Part shown: piece after piece, positions 34,206-44,915 of the stretch
How the letters are laid out: every line of letters begins with the position of its first letter
How positions within the stretch are numbered: the stretch's first letter is position 1
From: Nilaparvata lugens
Lineage: Eukaryota; Arthropoda; Insecta; Hemiptera; Delphacidae
DNA length: 64,000 bases
Reading direction: 5' to 3'
Assembly (NCBI RefSeq): GCF_014356525.2
Contig: NC_052518.1
Coordinates: 4,506,162 to 4,570,161, forward strand
Notes under the pieces: model-generated
The model's database searches: none
What the model was told of the DNA's origin: nothing
What the model saw: the letters and a program-made list of their open reading frames with translations, nothing else
Position numbers and translations under genes: made by a program

Positions 34206-35041
34206 AAACAGGTATATACGGCACTAGTAGAATCCCTAATGCGATATGGTTTAGTAGTTTGGGGTGGGACTTTCGATACCCATATTAAAAACCTTTTTCC
34301 AATACAACAATAAATTCATCATAAAGACAATTTTAAAGAAACCTAGAACTTATGATAGTAAGATTTTGTTCAGTGAATTTGATGTTAAAACTATACGACA
34401 GTTATATCTTAGTTGCATAACAAATTACAGTTTTAAATACGAGCATAGTTTCTCTCTAGCCGATGACATAAATTATAATCTTAGACCCAATACAATAAGA
34501 AAATATGAAATATATAACACCAACTCAGCTCTTCTTAGAAGGTAACTTTACTACATTAGCAGTAAATTCATAAATATACTAGAAAGTGAATTTCCACTTA
34601 ATAATTTCCGAAATAATAAACACAGAAAAAGAGCCATAGAGGCATGGCTGAACTTGAATTATTTCCAATCGTTGACTTTCACACAATAATCAATTTCATA
34701 TTATAAATTACATTTTTGAACACTTGATACGCTAAATTCAAGTTTATATATTACATCCCTGATTAAGCTGATTTACGACTCACACTGGCGCACAAGGAAT
34801 CTTCCTTTTGCCGGTGTTTTTGCCTTACCTACTGTACTTATGCATGTGAGCATAAATTAAATCTTCATTTTATAACTATTATTTATAATATAAAGGATAT
34901 ATCACTTCGTTATTATATCTAATTAAATTAATGTTTGTATCTTGGTTAAAGTGCAGTAGCATATACTTATATTTATTTCTTGTAAAGCTTTTTTGTATTT
35001 TGTTTCTGGCAAATAAAATTCATTCATTCATCCATTCATTC
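34206..35041 (+). mobile_element. 5'-truncated LINE 3' end inside family B copy 1
   Basis: RT C-terminal relic (34212-34689), then a 3' UTR hairpin (CACTGGC ... GCCGGTG, 34783-34814) and a tail of (ATTC)n at about 35020-35041. Exact 5' junction uncertain. Confidence 0.7.
34212..34689 (+). pseudogene. LINE reverse transcriptase, extreme C-terminus
   Basis: Reads VYTALVESLMRYGLVVWGG in one frame. After a shift near 34310 the next frame gives NKFIIKTILKKPR, LFSEFDVKTIRQLYL and IYNTNSALLRR, a stop at 34543, and then HRKRAIEAWLNLNYF to a stop at 34687-34689. This order is typical of the post-RT region of CR1/Jockey-like LINEs. All catalytic motifs are absent because of 5' truncation. Confidence 0.7.
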
Positions 35042-35080
35042 ACTGTCCATTCTCGTTAAAAATAATCAATTATATTTTAT

Positions 35081-35355
35081 TAAGCAAGAAATTATATTTT
35101 TTAATAATTTCATAATGAAATTCAATTATCATGATGAAATATTTTGCCAATAATTCTAAATTGTTGAAAGACGATCTGGCAACAGAGCAAAGCGAGAAAG
35201 AGATAGTGCTATCTGCTTAAGCAAGAAATTATATTTTTTAATAATTTCATAATGAAATTCAATTATCAATATGAAATATTTTGCCGATTAAATCTAAATT
35301 GTTGAAAGACGATCTGGCAACAGAGCAAAGCGAGAAAGAGATAGTGCTATCTGCT
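35081..35355 (+). repeat. 137-bp perfect-looking tandem duplication
   Basis: The unit beginning TAAGCAAGAAATTATA starts at 35081 and again at 35218, with few differences. It covers the family B right-hand landmark region, so it arose after element insertion. Confidence 0.85.
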
Positions 35356-35449
35356 TTGTTGAATGATAGACAAGGATAGCAATACCATCGCTAATCAAAC
35401 ACTCCCATTATATCGTGGATGTCACTGTAGCAGCTGGTTTCTTTTGTAG

Positions 35450-35665
35450 CACAAGTTTTCAGTTTGTAAAGTTTTCAATTCGTTTAGATCTCAGTTCTTC
35501 AAGGTTTATGTTCATCAAGTTACCAGTTTCAAGTTTTCAGTTCATAAAGCTAGCAGATTATCAAGTTTTCAGTTCATCACGCTAGCAGATTATCAAGTTT
35601 TTAGTTGAATCAGTTACCATTCTGTCAAGTTTTCATTACGTCATGTTTTCAGTTTGTCTTGTTTT
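35450..35665 (+). repeat. Degenerate ~32-bp minisatellite
   Basis: Units like 'caagttttcagttcat' plus 'gctagcagattat' repeat five or more times with drift, starting just beyond the right end of family B copy 1. Confidence 0.7.
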
Positions 35666-35679
35666 TCTAGTATTTCCAG

Positions 35680-37050
35680 TTTATTGTTCACTTTCTCTGG
35701 GTAGAAACCTAACCCATCCTTATATTTCAATCTTTCTACCAAATAGGCTAAATGGTTGATTTCTAACTTCACAATAAGTCAGCAATGTGACACTTTGCTA
35801 GGGTGGTTGTAAATGAAATAATTATTGAATATGAAAGTTTTATGAATGGTTTTTGAGGCACTCGTAAGATGGTTAAGACAAGCGTTCGCTCGTTCACTTA
35901 ACTTATAAATCTCGCTCACTTGTGTCTCTATTTTAAATTTTTATAGGCCTTGTTAGTCTGACTCTGCAACTGACGCGGGAGCAAAGGTTTGAAAACATAT
36001 CCCTGTTATCAAGTATATCCAGGTCGAATACAGTTCAAACTGATCAAATTTAAATTCCAAATCTCAATTCAAGAAGTATATCTTAAAGTATTTGATAAAT
36101 AAAGCATATTATTCAGTTCGCGAGTTTTTAGATTTTTAGATGAATAACTTTCCTCTGATGACTGTTTTCCTTTGTTGGATCCGACCTATCTAGACACAAG
36201 GTACTAAGTTAGATCAAAATTGCTTGGATTCAATTTCAAATATTCTTTACTGTCAAAATTCAACAACGTAACAAATCAAAGGTTAATAAATCAAACACTT
36301 ATCACAAGAAAATAAAACAAAATTAACTACCCAGAACTGAAAAACTAAAAATTGTTTTAGGCACCACAAGCAAAAGTAAAGTCTTTGACCGCTGGTGGGT
36401 GTTGCAAAAATGTCCGATTCAAAATAAATACTAAGAATAACACAATAAAAAATCAAGTCTATGACAGGAGAAAACTATTTCATATCACTACAAAAAATCA
36501 ATCGAAAGAGTAATAACAAATTTTGAGAGAGAAAAAGCAAATAAGATTTTCTAATAGGAAAAACTAGAACAAAACAGAGATTGTATGAAAAATATGATTT
36601 TTTATTGGTCTCAGGAATTGCAAGAAATGAAATAGAGATTGCTTTAAAAAATTTATAAATATAGGCTATATATCACCACCATCCAGGTCCCAGGGGAAAA
36701 CCACTTTTCCTTAATCCAAGCCTCTATTCCCTTCAAATCTACTCTATGATGAATATCAAATGGAATTATATTAGGATTAAGAAACCTGTAGCCTTATCAG
36801 TTACTCAACTTATTTAGTGTATTGTTATGTATTTTATGAATTTGTGATTTGTTTATTGATCTTAGATTTGTGATTTGTATAATTGAATATGTTGATATTG
36901 ATATTAATATATCGTGTATGTATGTGTATGAGTAAATTATTGTTTGTTTTCTTTTTGGCAATAAATAAATCAATGAATTGTGTATGCTGACAATGCAGAA
37001 ATTCTATACAAATGTTGTGAAAGATAATTTAAATGAATGAAAATTCAAAT
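35680..37050. other. No gene; LINE-like tail near 36955
   Basis: AT-rich. 'tttttggcaataaataaatc' at 36953-36972 is the usual end of LINE 3' UTRs seen elsewhere here, so 36700-36972 is probably a short LINE end. Nothing else could be supported. Confidence 0.45.
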
Positions 37051-37240
37051 AAATAGTTTGAGTACCGCTTAGTACCGCGCACTACCGCTTGGTGAGAAAT
37101 TTTTCTTCGCGACTGGAGCAGTGGGAGAAGCCGGCGGGTAACTGACTGGCTGACTGACTGACACAGCGACTAGCAAAGAACTCGGTGGAATGTAGCTGTA
37201 CGCATGCGCGGTTGTTATGAAAATTTCTATCCTTGAATAT

Positions 37241-37384
37241 GGCAAGTCACACCGCTTCGCTTCGCATTTGCAATGTGACAAGTCACACAGCTTCGCTTCG
37301 CATTTGCAATGTGACAAGTCACACAGCTTCGCGTCGCATTTGCAATGTGACAAGTCACACAGCTTCGCTTTGCATTCCCGTAGT
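37241..37384 (+). repeat. 36-bp minisatellite, four units
   Basis: Four consecutive 36-bp units, each with 'acaagtcacac' and 'gcttcgc'. The first three end 'catttgcaatgt'; the fourth diverges at its 3' end. Two more diverged units are near 37429-37500. Confidence 0.9.
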
Positions 37385-37701
37385 ACGCATGGGCGCTTGT
37401 TATGAAAATTTCTATCTTTAAACACAGTATAACAAGTCACACTGCTTCGCATTGCATTACCCATGTTACAAGTCACACCGCTTCACTCCGCATTCTCCAC
37501 GTGAGAAAAGAAAAATTTCTCATAAAGTGGTACTGCGCGGTACTTCCGCATGCAAAGCGCGCTCTGTTGGACCTGACATACTTGATAACACAGATATATT
37601 TCTAAAACTTCTCTCCCGCGGTGGTAGCGGAATCAGTGTGACATGGCCTTAAGGCAAGACAACTATAGAACTGATCTCAACACTCGATTCAAGATGGCAC
37701 T

Positions 37702-38118
37702 GGTCATAACTAGAACTGCTATAAAATTTGATCAGCTGATAGATTGGGACAAATGGGAGTTGGGTCAGTTGTTAGCCATCAGTATTTATCTTAGACTAGT
37801 TAGAATAGACACGGCCCGTTGTATATTCATACTGAAAGTCGATGAAGCCAACATCTACTGCCATATCGCCATATCGTGACGTCAGCATCGGTTAGAAAAC
37901 AATGTAACTCTGCAGTAAAGTTTCCTTTCCGATGCTGACGTCACAATTTGGTGATATGGCAGTAGATGTTGGCTTCATCGACTTTCAGTATGAATATACA
38001 ATGGGCCGTGTCTATGCTAACTGGTCTAAGATAAATACTGATGGCTAAAAACTGAACCAACTCCCATTTGTCCCAGTCTATCAGCTGATCAAATTTTATA
38101 GCAGTTCTAGTTATGACC
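37702..38118. repeat. Palindrome, 190-bp arms, 37-bp loop
   Basis: Left arm 37702-37891 and right arm 37929-38118 are about 92% complementary. Each arm contains the same open frame (about 60 codons, on opposite strands, with 'KFDQLIDWDKWEL' and 'FILKVDEANIYCHI'). The frame is shared simply because the arms are copies. Loop-proximal ends are CRE-like octamers. Confidence 0.85.
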
Positions 38119-38214
38119 ATATCACCATTTACTGCCATATCATTACGTCAGCATCGGATAGAAAACTTTTCTGCAGAGTTTGTTTACATTGTTTTCTATC
38201 TGATGCTGACGTCA
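37877..38214. promoter_or_regulatory. Four CRE-like octamers at palindrome centres
   Basis: TGACGTCA occurs at 37877-37884, 37936-37943 and 38207-38214, and TTACGTCA at 38143-38150. They sit symmetrically beside the loops of two palindromes. TGACGTCA is the consensus for CREB/ATF-type bZIP factors, but palindromic DNA makes such octamers in pairs. Function is unproven. Confidence 0.35.
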
Positions 38215-38236
38215 CGATATGGTGATATGGCAGTAG
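38130..38236. repeat. Second inverted repeat, same end sequences
   Basis: 'tactgccatatca...ttacgtcagcatcgg' (38130-38166) pairs with 38192-38236 across a ~25-bp loop. The arms match the loop-proximal part of the larger palindrome, so it is a shorter duplicate of its core. Confidence 0.75.
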
Positions 38237-38311
38237 ATGTTGGCTTCAGAGGCTAGACTTCCCAGCGTGTCTATTCTATAACTGGTCTAAGGTGACCGGT
38301 CGCCGGTCTGG

Positions 38312-38485
38312 TATGACCGGCGCCATCTTGTATCGAGTGTTGGGGTCAGTTAGGTCAGTTGGTAGCCATCTGTATTTTATCTATGACCGGCGCCATCTTG
38401 AATCGAGTGTTGGGGTCAGTTGGTAGCCATCTGTATTTATCTATGACTGGCGCCATATTGAATCGAGTGTTGGGGTCTGTTCTGT
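38312..38485 (+). repeat. Tandem block, three 60-70-bp units
   Basis: Units start at 38312, 38382 and 38442 with 'tatgaccggcgccat'. Each holds 'atcgagtgttggggtc', and the first two end in 'ggtagccatctgtatt'. A complementary unit piece lies at 37675-37700. Confidence 0.85.
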
Positions 38486-38747
38486 CTTGCTTAAGGATTT
38501 TCATAACATGCAGCCGGCTTCTCCCACTACTCTAGAGTACCGCTGCAGGCGCGAGCTCAGTGTGACAAGACTTGCTAAAAAGCGGTACACCAGCGGTACT
38601 GGCGGTAGTTGGTCTGACAAGGCCTTGACTTGTGCGTTAATGACCCATGAGAACCTGTCACACTGAATCCGCTACCAGTGGAACCAAATTTTTAAAATCT
38701 CTCCCTGTGCTATCAATTATATTTAGGACCAACAGAGCTCGCTTTGG

Positions 38748-39050
38748 TGGCGGGAGTACCGCCTAGTACCGCGCTCTACAGCTTGCTTTCAGCGCTCGGA
38801 GCGGATGCAAAGCTAAGTGGTCTGACTTGTCATATATGAATATATGAATAGAGATTTTCATAACTATCAAGCGCATGCGTACAGCTACGTTTCCCTGAGT
38901 TTCTCGCTTAGCTGGCGGGAGTACCACCTAGTACCGAGCTCTACCGCTTGCTCTCAGCGCGCGGAGCGGACGCAAAGCAAGGTAGTATTACTTGTCATAT
39001 TTGAATATAAGGAGAGAGATTTTCATAACATGCGTACTACGTTTCCCTGA
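38748..39050 (+). repeat. 165-bp direct duplication
   Basis: 'tggcgggagtacc' at 38748 recurs at 38913, followed in both by 'ctagtaccg', 'cttgct' and 'cggagcgga', and later 'gattttcataac'. Moderately diverged. Confidence 0.75.
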
Positions 39051-39533
39051 GTTTCGCTAGTCACTACTATGGCCAGTCGGCCTGTTACACTACTCTATAG
39101 TACCACCGCGGGCGAGAGTTCAGTGTGACAGCTTGCTATAAAGCATCCACCTGCTCGCTACTGCCAGCGGTACAGGCGGTAGTCGGTCTAACAAGGCCTT
39201 TATGATAAAACTGTTTTATAAACTACTTTTGAAGCTTTTACTTTATTTGATTTGAATTGATTGTTCAAAACAAATTCTGAACCTAACTGACCCTCAACAT
39301 TTTCGACTAGCAGTCAAATTTCTTCAAAAAATAAATTTATCCACTTACTGTGACGAGATCTTTCTGCAGGTCCGCTATCTTCATGGTTGTACTCAAAGAC
39401 AAGTAGAAGGTCATTGCATGGCAATTTTTAGTGTGCTATTATTGGTGTCTATTGAGTTTGTTGTGGCTGAGAAGCTAATAAAATATGATGTGGGATCTAA
39501 GATGGTATCATCTTCATATCAAGCAATCTCTAA

Positions 39534-40075
39534 GCTTCGTACAGACTTCAGCGCCACGAACACGCACATTTCATTTTCCATCTGCTGATGCTACGCTTAT
39601 CATATCTGTTTGTTACTGTTTCTGTACAGATACAGATATAATCAAACAATCATGAATTAAAATAAAAGAACTTCATACCTGGGTGAAAGAAAATTATTTT
39701 TTATTCAATTAATGATTTGGTTTGATATTGATTAATGTTGTATGAATTTAAAATTCTGCTTCATGTATATCTTCAATTATTATTGTTATTTCTTAGAATG
39801 GAATATTGAGTTGGTTGAATGTTAATTATTGTAAGCCTATATTATAATATTTTATATAATTATATTAATGTACAAGTGAATAAGATATATTAAGACTCCA
39901 CGTCGGCGTACAAGTTTTCTTATGCCGACGTGTAGTACAAAGTTGTTTTCCTTTTTGTTGTATTCTGTATATATTTTTTGTGCAATAAACGATTTAATTT
40001 GATTTGATTTGAATCAGCTGATGAAAAGTGAATTACGCGTGTTCGTGGTGCTCAAGTCTGCACTACATGGAAGCG
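39534..40075. mobile_element. TIR element hosting a LINE tail
   Basis: Left end 'gcttcgtacagacttcagcg' with CACGAACACGC pairs with the right end (GCGTGTTCGTGGTG near 40038). Between them, 39670-40012 is a LINE 3' end with hairpin CGTCGGC ... GCCGACG (39902-39932) and a TTTGATTTGA-type tail near 39996. Confidence 0.6.
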
Positions 40076-40079
40076 TAAT

Positions 40080-41190
40080 AGCAGTGTGCATTTATCACTA
40101 AATAGCAGGTAGCCCGTGCTTTGCAATGAGGATATAATTTCATGTTGTGTAGGAAACATGCCTATTTTGTGTATGCTCATGTCTAGGAAACAAAAAATAG
40201 AAAATATGGTATTTTTTCGAAATTACTTGCATGATATTAGTAAAATTCTCAGCAAAAAATGAGTTTATTTGTTTTCAAAATAATTAATTTGATACTTGAA
40301 ACAAATTTGTTGAGTTAAAGTTAAGTAATGAGTCATTGACACGTTCTACCAATTACGCCATGAATTCACTTGGAGAAGGCTGTGTTTGGTTGGGGTTTCA
40401 TTGTTGAACTCTTGAAGAACTGAAAATAAGCCTATATCCATCCTTAGTATATTTAATCTTTATGTATAATTTCAAATTGATCTATCCATTAGTTTATAAT
40501 TGCTAATGCGTCAATCGTGTATTCCTATCCCGTACATGCATAAGCCAATTTATTATTTTATAATATTATAAATAAAAAAACACTATTTTTTTTGAGAAGA
40601 ATTCAAATTTCTGTATCCTGATAGTGGGAAAAGTGTTATTAGACAATGCATCTGATGACATTGTTATTTTGTTACTCAATTTGATTTGTGAAAATCTAAA
40701 TTCGAACTTCTATGTTTCAAATGTTTGGATCGAAAATTGGACACAAATTCATAAGTGTATGGGAACATATCTTACTTTTTGGACTACCGTATTTATAGTG
40801 TATACATCAAAATTTGGGGAAGAAACAATTTTGGGCTGTGCCTGTTTGTCCTTCCCTAATCATTCAAAAGAATTGTGTTCTGTGTTTCAATAAATAAATT
40901 AATAATACATTGATAATGTCAGTACTGTTGCTGGATAGATGATTTCAGATTGAAACAATATGATCAAAGAATTGAAGAAATATTTGGAAAATTCTGGGTT
41001 CTGCATGTACGGGTTTATCAAACTGGATTTATCTATACATAGGCTATGTGAAATATTTCTTTTATGTTTGGTTTTGAAGCATCTGAATTTGAAAATCTAC
41101 TCTGTGAAAATAATAATTGAGGACTGAAAATTTTGTGAAGTGAACAACTACATGACTTCACCTGTTCCGGACTATGTCTATTCTTATATA
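40080..41190. other. No gene; LINE tail at 40770-40895
   Basis: Mostly AT-rich. The 40770-40895 block matches 16380-16505 and ends in AATAAATAAATTAAT. An 89-codon frame at 40624-40893 overlaps it and is unsupported. Confidence 0.5.
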
Positions 41191-41990
41191 GATATTGATT
41201 GATTGATTGAGTACTTCATTTATGTAGATTACAATATATACTGGCTTATACACTTATATACAATAGCTCACAATACAGCAAAATTAAAGATGAATTTACA
41301 TAATATAGACTAAGAAAATAATTATTGAACTGTATATGATATGAAAAAGTAATTTGTAATATAATAACTATAGATAATTAATTATATTGTTATGCAACTA
41401 CAACCTATGAGTTATTAGTTCTCTCCTCATGAAACAGCAAATTTTCGTTGTGTAATGTACTACATAAGAATAAATTTTATTCAGCTTCTATTTAGTTTAC
41501 ACAACTTACATAATTCTTTTCAGAATTAAATTTTCTACAATTTTTATTGCAAAAAGTTATTTGTTTACTGGTCATTAAAGAAAGTTATTGGGCATCAAAC
41601 GTAGAAGTGTGTTTTTCTACTTAGATTTTTTGCATATTTCAACTTTTTTCTCAAAAACTACTCACACTACAGCTTCCAGACTAGTTTTATTCAATTTTTT
41701 AGATATTTTTCCATATTAATCCAGCATAAGTTTATCAAAAACTAGTCCCCAAACAATTCATTATCGGTGTATTTCACCAGAGGAACTGAATTCCGGGCGA
41801 AATATTTCACCCTGTATAGCTCTCTAATGAAGCGTTTATGGATGTATGTTTATAAGAACTTTTTTCTTATTTTTACCTCTATTATCACGTATCAGATTAT
41901 CCTACCATAATTAAGAATCACTCTATATATATACAATTCATTCTATAACAGGTTTAAAGGTTTGTATTTGTGAGATGGGTGAGGGATAGC
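41191..41990 (-). repeat. Minus-strand LINE-like end, inverted partner at 45110-45640
   Basis: (GATT)n at 41200-41213 is the complement of the (AATC)n tails seen on LINE ends here. Bases 41280-41400 and 41925-41985 match the complement of 45520-45640 and 45115-45180. The pair thus brackets 42-45 kb. Confidence 0.55.
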
Positions 41991-42264
41991 ACAAGTTTAC
42001 CTTTTTTTTTCTCTCCTGTCATTTCACTGATGTATGCATCAATGAAGAATCTCTCATCTGGAAAATATCAGGACGTAGGCCTACACAGTTCTAGGAAGGT
42101 GAAACAATTTTAACAAGAACCAGTAAGCTCTATAAAAATTACACCTCTGGAAAAGAATTTCGTTCAACATCTCTTCCTCAATAAAGCATTTCAGAGTTGA
42201 AAAGTTCCAGGAATTTGTCTCTGTGAGTTCTCTCATAAAACTGGCGTACTCAAAATTTTGTATT

Positions 42265-43500
42265 TTTTGTCATACTTACTCAATTGCAGCTGTTCTCCAT
42301 GCATTAAATCAAGCCGGTAAACAGCTGTTTGCAGAACAAGAAAACATGTGATTTTCATTACAGCATACTATACTGTTAAGACATCATAATCTTTACAGTC
42401 GAGTATGTTAGGACTCTACTGAGTCCTTATAACATCTCAGTAATTAATATACTAACTCAAATAATCAAAGAACTCATGTAAGAAGTTTCAAGTTATAAGA
42501 ACTCATCAGAAATCTTATAATTTAGGCCTTCATTATTTTATTTGAGCTCGAAGGGTTTGTCAGTTATGAACTAGGCGCTACGGGCTAGGTCATGTTTATA
42601 TGCAGTAGCGCATATAATTATATGCAGTATACGAGCTGCAGTAGCTCGAGCAGCAGCAGGTAATGGTTTCTGTTTCTCAGCAATATTATTTTTTCTCAGA
42701 TAAGTATGACAAAAAATATTGTACGTAACTTGTACGGTAACGTATTTACCGCATTCGTATGATAATTCTGCCCTCAACTACGTTTCGGGCAGAAACAATC
42801 ATACTTATGCGGTAAATTATTGTTACCGGACTTTTTACGTAATAGTACTTCACGTCACAAGTCCGGTAACGATAATTTACCGCCTAAGTATGATTGTTTC
42901 TGCCCGAAACGTAGTTGAGGGCAGAGTTATCATACGAATGCGGTAAATACGTTACCGTGCAAGTTACGTACAATATTTTTTGTCATACTTATCTGAGAAA
43001 AAATAATATTGCTGAGAAAAAAAAACCATTATCTTACCTGCTGCTGTTCGAGTTACTGCATTCTATAAACATGGCCTATCCCATAGCTCCTAGGTCATAA
43101 CAGACCCATCTAGCTCAAATGGAATAATAAAGGCCGATGTTAAAAAATGTCAGATGAGTTCTTATAACTTGAAACTTATTAGATGAGTTCAAATAATATT
43201 TTTGTTATTCTATTAGTTACTTAGATATTATTAACTCACTCTCTTCTTCTCACTAGAGTTCTCAACAATAAGAAATTGAAATTATTGTTACCAATATAAC
43301 AACTGAAGACTATTTTATAGCTATTTGAATCTATTTGAATGTTCCAATTTCGGAACTGGGAAACATACTTGACTGTGAAGAAAACATATGATTTTATTAC
43401 AGTATAGTATGCTGTAATGAGAATCATATGTTTTTTTGTTCTATAATCAGCTGTTTACCGGCTTGATTTCATGGATGTAAAACAGCTGAAATTGAATGAC
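42265..43500. repeat. Very long multi-layer palindrome
   Basis: The centre is near 42845. Inner arms (about 42720-42840 and 42850-42975, with 'gtacgtaacttg', 'cggtaaatacg'-type and 'cgggcagaaac') are nearly perfect. The symmetry then continues outward through 'ctcagcaatattat' and 'ttcaagttataagaactcat' to about 42420 and 43245. After an asymmetric stretch on the right it reaches the family G-like block (42268-42410 against about 43350-43500). A further outer arm piece at 43510-43600 resumes at 44009-44065 after a LINE insertion. Non-coding. Confidence 0.8.
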
Positions 43501-43605
43501 TATGACAAAAAAAAATTGTACGTAACTTGTACGGTAACGTATTTAACGCATTCATATGATAATTCTGCCCTCAACTACGTTTCGGGCAGAAACACTCATA
43601 CTTTT

Positions 43606-44008
43606 TCTTTTTCTTTTGAGTTATTAAATTATTATGAATTCATTCTAGTTTTTCTGCTCTCTTAGTATTTCACTCTCAGTACTTCTTCTTTTCGGATTGA
43701 AATTTTGTTTTTTTTTTCTAGTTTTTCATACATTCCATATGTTTCTTTTTCCTTTATTATATTTTTTCTATTTTCGACTGAATCTCAAGCCACTAATTAT
43801 AGCCGACTGATTACTCGTTGCCATCGCTCAAACTACTTAGTTTTGCTGGTAACGCCAATGATAATATTATAATCGATTTTTAAATGGAAAATATTTTAAA
43901 TTTCAAGTTTTTGCAATGTATTGTATATGAAAATTTTTATATTTTTCACATTTGTAAAGTTTGTTTAATGATTTTGGCAATAAACATTTCTTTCTTTCTT
44001 TCTTTCTT
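43606..44008 (+). mobile_element. LINE 3' end inserted in a foldback arm
   Basis: It interrupts a foldback arm ('cactcatactt' then 'acttatgcgg'). It ends 'ggcaataaacatttctttct' with (TTTC)n, a typical tail. No coding part. Confidence 0.6.
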
Positions 44009-44065
44009 ACTTATGCGGTAAATTATTGTTACCGTACTTGTAACGTAAAATACTATTACATTCCT

Positions 44066-44339
44066 CATTCAGTTTCTCCGATGTTCTGAAAACAGCGGAC
44101 TCACTCTTACTATCTCAGACAACGATTTGCTAAGCGAGGAATACATCACAAGTATCTGCTGTCTCTTTCTTATGTCGACGCAATCTCTGTTGTCTGTTCA
44201 TGACATCTGAGTGAAACCTTATTTGACCTCATCTGACCTCGTTCTCCTTCATTCTTATTTGCATTCTCCTTACTTCTCCTCCAAAACTCCTGCCTTCTCC
44301 TTCCTCACCTTTACTCACCTCAAACTTAATTATCCTTCT
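44066..44339. other. No gene seen
   Basis: Pyrimidine-rich lead-in to the TTC tract. The 261-codon frame at 44211-44996 is Ser/Leu/Phe low complexity and is not a gene. Confidence 0.6.
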
Positions 44340-44915
44340 CAACGTTTTCTTCTTCTTCTCTCTTCTTCTCCTCCTTCTTCTTCTTCTTCTTCTTCTGTTT
44401 CTAACTCCTCTCCTCTATCTTTCTCTATCTACTGTCTCTTGTCTCCTCATCTTTCACATTTTCTCACCTCATATTTAATTTATTATTCTTCTCGATGTTT
44501 TCTTCTTCTCCTTCTCTGTCTTTCCCTTCTTCTCCTTCTTCCTCCTGTCATCTTCTTCTCTGTCTTTTTCTTCCTCCTGTCATCTTCTTCTCTGTCTTCT
44601 TCTTCTTCTCCTTCTTCTTCTTCCTCCTGTCATATTCTTCTCTGTCTTTTTCTTCTTCTCCTTCCTGTCATCTTCTATAATGTCTTCTTCTTCTCCTTCT
44701 TCTTCTTCTCCTGTCATCTTCTTCTCTGTCTTTTCCTTCTTGATCTTCTTCTTCTTCTTCTTCTTCTTCTTCTTCTTCTTCTTCTTCTTCTTCTTCTTCT
44801 TCTTCTTCTTCTTCTTCTTCTTCTTCTCTTCTTCTTCTTCTTCTTCTTCTTCTTCTTCTTCTTCTTCTTCTTTTTCTTCTTCTTCTTCTTCTTCTTCTTC
44901 TTCTCCTCTCCCTCT
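44340..44915 (+). repeat. 575-bp polypyrimidine tract, (TTC)n core
   Basis: Almost uninterrupted C/T on the plus strand. The purest (TTC)n is about 44743-44905. Before it, 'ctcctgtcatcttcttctctgtcttt' -like units of 40-60 bp repeat. Mirror-symmetric purine/pyrimidine DNA of this length can form triplex structures. Confidence 0.95.

Larger units (their letters stand above)
33948..35430 (+). mobile_element. Family B TIR element, copy 1, containing a LINE tail
   Basis: Left end CTATATTGTGGTCCACG and right end ATCGTGGATGTCACTGTAG form inverted termini. Landmarks in order: 'cttctatagacggtagctga', an AT body, 'gacgatctggcaacagagc', 'gataggacaaggatagc'-like. A LINE 3' end (34206-35041) interrupts the body, and a 137-bp internal tandem duplication follows at 35081-35355. 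I see no transposase in any family B copy. Confidence 0.7.
37050..39205. repeat. GC-rich island of palindromes and tandem repeats
   Basis: A 2.1-kb patch distinct in composition from its AT-rich flanks. It is built from 'agtaccgc' motifs, a 36-bp minisatellite (37241-37384), a large palindrome (37702-38118), a second inverted repeat (38130-38236), a 60-70-bp tandem block (38312-38485) and a 165-bp direct duplication (38748-39050). The ends carry related 'gcggtac' sequences in opposite orientations: 37063-37107 pairs with about 37505-37545, and 38560-38625 resembles 39120-39200. Frames on both strands are by-products. It may be one large compound foldback element. Confidence 0.7.

Noticed and set aside
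37241..37384. CRISPR-like array
   Set aside because: Units are contiguous tandem repeats without unique spacers, and the DNA is animal. The 30-bp array at 58930-59590 is rejected for the same reason.
37069..37476. 135-codon minus ORF with a repeated Cys-rich 12-residue unit
   Set aside because: The periodicity is the 36-bp minisatellite read in frame; 36 is divisible by 3, so the frame stays open by arithmetic.
37643..38138. Two similar short ORFs on opposite strands, as a possible conserved peptide
   Set aside because: They are the same sequence in the two arms of one palindrome, so similarity does not show selection.
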